Source of the DNA: Hyphomonadaceae bacterium
Lineage (GTDB): Bacteria > Pseudomonadota > Alphaproteobacteria > Caulobacterales > Hyphomonadaceae
Assembly: GCA_022844475.1 (NCBI GenBank)
Contig: JALHLR010000002.1
Location: 1-64,000 of the forward strand
Reading direction: 5' to 3'
Length of the DNA stretch: 64,000 bases
Below the pieces are notes generated by a model that saw only the letters and a list, made by a program, of their open reading frames with translations, was not told the origin of the DNA and did not search any database. The position numbers were made by a program, and so were the translations under genes. This document shows, piece by piece, positions 60,645 through 64,000 of this stretch; position 1 is the first letter of the stretch; the number at the start of each line of letters is the position of its first letter.

Positions 60645-61766
60645 ATGCAGTCGTTCAGCATCGCCCGCGCAACCGAACTACTGGAGTCGTCACTCTTCAC
60701 GCCGGACGATCTCCCGCACACGCTCGAGGCGGTCGCGCGCGAGATCGGCTTCGACCATTTCTGCCTCGTGCACTCCGAGCTCGACAACCTGACCTTCATC
60801 GCGTCCGAACACAGCCTCGACGCGCTGAATGCCTATGCCCACGGCGGCTGGCGCGAAGTTGATTACCGCGCTGCCAACGTGAACCACACGCCCGACGGAC
60901 GACTCTTCCTCGATCACCTGGCGGTGCCCGATGAATCGCGCACAAGCTCGGCAATCTACAACGAACTCTATGTACCGAAGCGCATGGCGTACTTCGCAGG
61001 ATGGCGCTTCGCCGTGGACGGAGACACCTGGATCTATTCGCTGGCCCGCGCAGAGGACAAGGGCCCCGCCGGGAGTGCCGATGTCGACATGCTGACCGGG
61101 CTCGCGCCCTTCGCCAACCGTACGCTCCTGATGGCGCGTCACATGCGCGAGGTACGCGTCCGGGGCATGCTCGACGGGCTCGCGTGCGCACATTTCGCGG
61201 CGCTCATCCTCGACAGCGATGGCAAGGCGCAAGCTGCAACGCCTTCCGCCGAGTCGATGCTCGGCTCCGAGATCGACATCCGCTCGGGAAGCCTGTGGGC
61301 ATCGAACGGCAGCGCAAACGAGGCACTCGGCCAGCTTGCATCACGCGCGCGTAGCGGCCTCATCGAAGGCGTCGCGCAAGACATCGTCATTCGTCGCACC
61401 GATGGCCGCAAGCCGATCCTGGTCCAGCCGATCCCGGTGCGCGGCGTGGGACTGGACGCGCTGCCCGGCGCGCGCATCCTCGTGATGCTCACCGACCTCG
61501 ACGCAAACACCACCGCGACCGCCGCGGAACTCGAACGCCTGTTCGATCTTTCGCCCGCCGAGTCACATGTCGCCACCCTGCTCGGCCAGGGCCACGACCC
61601 GTCCGAGATTGCGCGCCGCCGCAATGTCGCTGTCGATACCGTTCGCGGCCAGCTGAAAAGCATATTCCGCAAGCTCGGCGCTGGCCGCCAGAGCGATGTG
61701 GTGAGCCTGCTTGCCCGCCTGCCTGGATCGCGCCGCAAGCCAGACGATCCGGGAACGGAACCCTGA
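60645..61766 (+). CDS. LuxR-type transcriptional regulator
   Basis: 373 aa. Residues 1-170 form a sensory region resembling an autoinducer-binding domain (AREIGFDHFCLVHSELDNLT, VPDESRTSSAIYNELYVPKR), followed by a PAS-like part (residues 175-280), then a C-terminal LuxR HTH near 305-365: FDLSPAESHVATLLGQGHDP and ARRRNVAVDTVRGQLKSIFR. No LuxI synthase is visible in the window, so it is an orphan or responds to another signal. Start ATG 60645 preceded by AGGAG at 60632. Confidence 0.88.
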   Translation: MQSFSIARATELLESSLFTPDDLPHTLEAVAREIGFDHFCLVHSELDNLTFIASEHSLDALNAYAHGGWREVDYRAANVNHTPDGRLFLDHLAVPDESRTSSAIYNELYVPKRMAYFAGWRFAVDGDTWIYSLARAEDKGPAGSADVDMLTGLAPFANRTLLMARHMREVRVRGMLDGLACAHFAALILDSDGKAQAATPSAESMLGSEIDIRSGSLWASNGSANEALGQLASRARSGLIEGVAQDIVIRRTDGRKPILVQPIPVRGVGLDALPGARILVMLTDLDANTTATAAELERLFDLSPAESHVATLLGQGHDPSEIARRRNVAVDTVRGQLKSIFRKLGAGRQSDVVSLLARLPGSRRKPDDPGTEP

Positions 61767-61776
61767 GCCGACCTTA

Positions 61777-61810
61777 CAGGTTTGTCAGGTAAACCTGCAG
61801 CTTTTCTGGC
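61777..61810 (+). terminator. weak rho-independent terminator candidate after the LuxR gene
   Basis: CAGGTTT (61777-61783) pairs with AAACCTG (61791-61797), 7-nt loop, followed by CAGCTTTTCT. Only a short T-run. Confidence 0.4.
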
Positions 61811-61974
61811 CGAAGAGATCGTCCGCACCCGGAACAACTGCAACCTCTGAAGCGTTGGACAATATCTGGGTCGCGTGTGCGCCTCCGTGCGCGCACGCTG
61901 CCCGGACGTCTACGTTTCCAAACGCGACGCCGCTCATCCGGGCGATCGTCAGCATGTTCAAGAGGATCCACGAA

Positions 61975-62316
61975 ATGTCTTGGCTGAAGAATCATGCCGC
62001 CAGCGCTCGTGCCATCGCCATCGTCGCCCTCGGCGGCCTGGCCCTCGGCGCCTGCGCCACCAATCAGTATGTCGATGAAAAGATCGCCATGGTGAACTCC
62101 CGCATCGACCAGACCGACGCTCGCGTCACGGCCGCCGCCCAACGCGCCGAAGCCGCCAGCTCGGCAGCGCAGGCCGCCGCCAACGACGCCCGCGCCGCCA
62201 ATACCGCAGCGCAATCCGCCGCCACCGACGCCCGCACCGCCAACCAGCGCGTCGACCAGCTCGGCGGCCGCGTCGACACGATGGAACGCGGTCCCACACG
62301 CACGCCGCGGGGTTGA
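61975..62316 (+). CDS. Ala-rich Lpp-like coiled-coil lipoprotein
   Basis: 113 aa. ATG 61975 with AAGAGGA about 9 nt upstream. Lipobox GLALGAC then an Ala/Arg/Gln-rich region that should form a long helix or coiled coil (AAQRAEAASSAAQAAANDAR, AANTAAQSAATDARTANQRV), similar to Lpp/OprI-type outer-membrane lipoproteins. It ends with arginine and glycine, not the terminal lysine used by Lpp for covalent murein linkage. Confidence 0.82.
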   Translation: MSWLKNHAASARAIAIVALGGLALGACATNQYVDEKIAMVNSRIDQTDARVTAAAQRAEAASSAAQAAANDARAANTAAQSAATDARTANQRVDQLGGRVDTMERGPTRTPRG

Positions 62317-62354
62317 CCCTTGTGTCACTGAGTGATCAGTGAACTCCACGGATC

Positions 62355-62387
62355 GAGCCGGGTGCGCGAGACTGCACCCGGCTCTTT
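62355..62387 (+). terminator. rho-independent terminator after the Ala-rich lipoprotein
   Basis: GAGCCGGGTGC (62355-62365), 8-nt loop, GCACCCGGCTC (62374-62384), then TTT. Eleven perfect pairs. A second small hairpin CACTGA-GTGA-TCAGTG precedes it at 62326-62341. Confidence 0.75.
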
Positions 62388-62419
62388 CGATACATGCCGA
62401 CAGACAATGGAGCGCCGCC

Positions 62420-63139
62420 ATGCGTAACGCGTTCACAAATGTGTTCAGCGCCGTCGCGCTCTCCGCCGGCCTCACCCTCGCAGCGCCCATCGCCCTCACC
62501 GCAACCGCGCAGGCGATCGACGAGATCGATCCCGCGCAGCCGATCGCCGATGAGGTCGTCAATCTCGCCGCATGGGTAATTGCTGCTGGCGACAATCGCG
62601 GCCTGCCCTTCGCCGTCGTCGACAAGGAAGCCGCCCAAGTCCTCATCTTCGGCGCCAACGGAAAGCTTCGCGGCCTCGCCCCCGCCCTCATCGGCTCCGC
62701 CGTCGGCGACGACAGCGCCCCCGGCGTCGGCGACCGCGAGCTCAAGGACATCCCGATGAAGGACCGCACCACGCCCGCCGGCCGCTTCCTCGCCGCCTAC
62801 GGCCCCGCCGCCGGCAAGCAGCGCGTGCTCTGGGTCGACTACGAAACAGCAGTCTCCATCCATCCGCTCGCCGAAAACAGCGCGCCGAAGGAAAGGCGGA
62901 GGGAGCGCCTCGCCTCGCTCGATGCTCAGGACAACCGCATCACCCACGGCTGCATCAACGTCTCGCAGACTTTCTACACGTCGGTCGTGAAGCCAACCTT
63001 CGAAAAGGGCGGCGTCTTCTATGTCCTCCCGGATACCAAGACGATCCAGGCGGCCTTCCCCGGCTACGACCAGCGGATCTTCGTGGCCTCCGCGACAGAA
63101 GCAAACAAGACGGCAAACGCCAGCCTTGTCGCGCGCTAG
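62420..63139 (+). CDS. YkuD-like L,D-transpeptidase-domain exported protein
   Basis: 239 aa from ATG 62420, with TGGAG before it. Signal peptide to about residue 31 (ALTATAQA). The motif DNRITHGCINVSQTFY near residue 175 matches the H-G-C-[IR]-[NR] active site of YkuD L,D-transpeptidases, which crosslink peptidoglycan or attach lipoproteins. The rest of the domain is shorter than usual and lacks an obvious LysM or peptidoglycan-binding module. Function inferred from the motif; substrate specificity unknown. Confidence 0.78.
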   Translation: MRNAFTNVFSAVALSAGLTLAAPIALTATAQAIDEIDPAQPIADEVVNLAAWVIAAGDNRGLPFAVVDKEAAQVLIFGANGKLRGLAPALIGSAVGDDSAPGVGDRELKDIPMKDRTTPAGRFLAAYGPAAGKQRVLWVDYETAVSIHPLAENSAPKERRRERLASLDAQDNRITHGCINVSQTFYTSVVKPTFEKGGVFYVLPDTKTIQAAFPGYDQRIFVASATEANKTANASLVAR

Positions 63140-63642
63140 TCCAGCGCCTTCTCGTCCCGCTCACCTGTGCGAATTCGTACCACCTCGGTAAGCCCGGAAA
63201 CAAAAATCTTCCCGTCCCCGATCTTGCCCGATCCCGCCGCCTTCTGGATCGCCTCGATGACCGCCTCCGCCATACCGGACTGCACCGCGACGTCGATCCG
63301 GATCTTCGGCACCTCGGCCACCGCATACTCGTTCCCGCGGTAGAATTCCGTCTGCCCCCGCTGCCGGCCAAAACCCTGGACCTGTGTCGCCGTCACGCCC
63401 GACACGCCCAGCTGCGTCAGCGCCTCGCGCACCGCCTCATAGCGATGGGGCCGGACGATCGCCGTGATCATGCGCATCGGGTGCTCCTGTTCATGCTGCA
63501 GCCCCAGATAGACCAGCCTGCGGATCGCCTCGGACCGGCTGGGCAGGTCCTGCTGTCCACGCCGCCAGTCATCGACATCCCGGCCAAAACTGGCCGAAGC
63601 GACGAGCTGGATGCGCTGGTCGAGCTTTTCCTCGTCACTCAA
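63136..63642 (-). CDS. PII-family nitrogen regulator with in-frame N-terminal ribbon-helix-helix domain
   Basis: From TTG 63642, with AGGAG about 9 nt upstream, residues 1-52 read as a ribbon-helix-helix DNA-binding domain (KLDQRIQLVASASFGRDVDD, then QDLPSRSEAIRRLVYLGLQ). With no stop, the frame runs into a full PII protein starting MRMITAIVRPHRYEAVREAL, with the T-loop Tyr51 (RGNEYAV), GKIGDGKIF and the C-terminal VRIRTGERDEKAL. ATG 63477 has its own SD (AGGAG, 6-nt spacing), so PII may also be made alone. The RHH sequence is like standalone RHH regulators, and no deletion scar is seen. Its stop overlaps the YkuD-like stop by 4 nt. Confidence 0.85.
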   Translation of the reverse strand: MSDEEKLDQRIQLVASASFGRDVDDWRRGQQDLPSRSEAIRRLVYLGLQHEQEHPMRMITAIVRPHRYEAVREALTQLGVSGVTATQVQGFGRQRGQTEFYRGNEYAVAEVPKIRIDVAVQSGMAEAVIEAIQKAAGSGKIGDGKIFVSGLTEVVRIRTGERDEKALD

Positions 63643-63719
63643 AAGGCCGGTCTCCTGTTCGGGGGTTATCCCTAGCAAGTTACACACCTGAAGCCAACGC
63701 CCTGATTCCTTATGCGCAG

Positions 63720-63763
63720 TTAACCGTTCTGCCAGCGGAAATCCGCGAAGCCTCAACGGTTAA
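63720..63763. promoter_or_regulatory. inverted repeat TTAACCGTT / AACGGTTAA between PII-fusion and response regulator
   Basis: Perfect 9-nt arms at 63720-63728 and 63755-63763, 26-nt spacer. Located in the divergent promoter region of the RHH-PII gene and the response regulator gene. A candidate binding site for the RHH domain or for another regulator; the pairing is seen, the role is inferred. Confidence 0.45.
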
Positions 63764-63798
63764 ATTACCTTGTCGGTTTACCTTGATCCCAACTCAGA

Positions 63799-64000
63799 AT
63801 GGGTGGTCACGGCAGCCTGATGTCAGACGAGCGCACGATTTCCCCGGATCTGCTGAAGCGCATGAAGGTCCTTATCGTGGACCCCAACGCCTTCATGCGC
63901 GGCGTCGTCGCCGACAGCCTGCGTCGCCTCACCATTACCAACATCAACGCCACCGCCAACGCCGTCGAGGCCTTCTCCGTCGGCCGCACCTTCAAGCCCG
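63799..64000 (+). CDS. response regulator receiver domain protein (partial, runs off the window)
   Basis: Starts at ATG 63799 (a second in-frame ATG at 63820) and is open to the window end. The visible 67 residues include VLIVDPNAFMRGVVADSLRR, a CheY-like receiver start with the acidic pair region as IVDPN; the phosphoacceptor Asp lies beyond the edge. Output domain unknown. Confidence 0.75.
   Translation, partial: MGGHGSLMSDERTISPDLLKRMKVLIVDPNAFMRGVVADSLRRLTITNINATANAVEAFSVGRTFKP

Noticed and set aside
1-64000. CRISPR array, insertion sequence, prophage or integrase
   Set aside because: No regularly spaced repeats, transposase, integrase or phage structural motifs were found on either strand.

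Overview
The window is high-GC, densely coded chromosomal DNA from an alphaproteobacterium. It most resembles Caulobacterales or Hyphomonadaceae: hdaA sits beside purM/purN, lysyl-tRNA synthetase is class I, there is a DUF6111 gene next to a CCA-adding-type enzyme, a MoxR/DUF58/BatA cluster, a LexA-like S24 regulator and GANTC (CcrM-type) sites. The genus is not determinable from what is visible. I see no insertion sequence, integrase, phage or CRISPR array; this reads as core plus lineage-specific chromosome.

Layout. 0-2.4 kb: tRNA-Tyr, a TrmH/RlmB-type rRNA methyltransferase and a membrane-anchored beta-rich protein. 2.4-9.5 kb (minus): DUF2066 protein, HdaA (regulatory inactivation of DnaA), Ppk1, Ppx/GppA and an M20 amidohydrolase lipoprotein, so polyphosphate turnover sits next to replication control. 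9.5-11.2 kb: purM-purN. 11.2-15.5 kb: PilZ protein, hemF, then a minus-strand run with a tRNA nucleotidyltransferase/poly(A) polymerase-family protein, DUF6111, a CoA-type Nudix hydrolase and DUF1285. 15.6-22.3 kb: MoxR AAA ATPase, DUF58, BatA/DUF4159 and a VWA-like membrane protein, a four-gene envelope operon. 22.3-30.5 kb: GNAT, SDR, a zinc-peptidase/ATP-grasp pair with overlapping genes, a CNNM/CorC protein, two repressors (S24 type and MmyB type) and a YceI lipoprotein preceded by an attenuator-like leader. 30.2-38.4 kb: a frameshifted small gene, a TPR protein, small lipoproteins, lysyl-tRNA synthetase, PdeM/MPE nuclease, Lhr-type helicase and alpha-carbonic anhydrase.

38.4-48.3 kb is the most unusual block: eight minus-strand genes, six of the seven junctions overlapping by exactly 4 nt, encoding class I HMG-CoA reductase, a UbiA-type prenyltransferase, a PEP-synthase-like phosphotransferase, a BtaA-like (DUF3419) aminocarboxypropyltransferase, a dolichol/phytol-kinase-like membrane protein, a GNAT-like protein, an AMP-forming acyl ligase and a small membrane protein. 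It looks like one dedicated isoprenoid or lipid-tailoring pathway that I cannot match to a described product.

48.4-64 kb: lipocalin, the MBL exonuclease and ATP-dependent ligase that complete the Lhr/MPE/Lig/Exo repair set, AbgT transporter, thioesterase, carboxylesterase, PlsC-like acyltransferase, a lysozyme-like lipoprotein, MscS channel, LuxR-type regulator, Ala-rich lipoprotein, YkuD-like protein, a PII signal protein fused in frame to a ribbon-helix-helix domain, and the start of a response regulator. Together these genes serve envelope maintenance, DNA repair, polyphosphate and nitrogen signalling, and a probable specialised lipid pathway.
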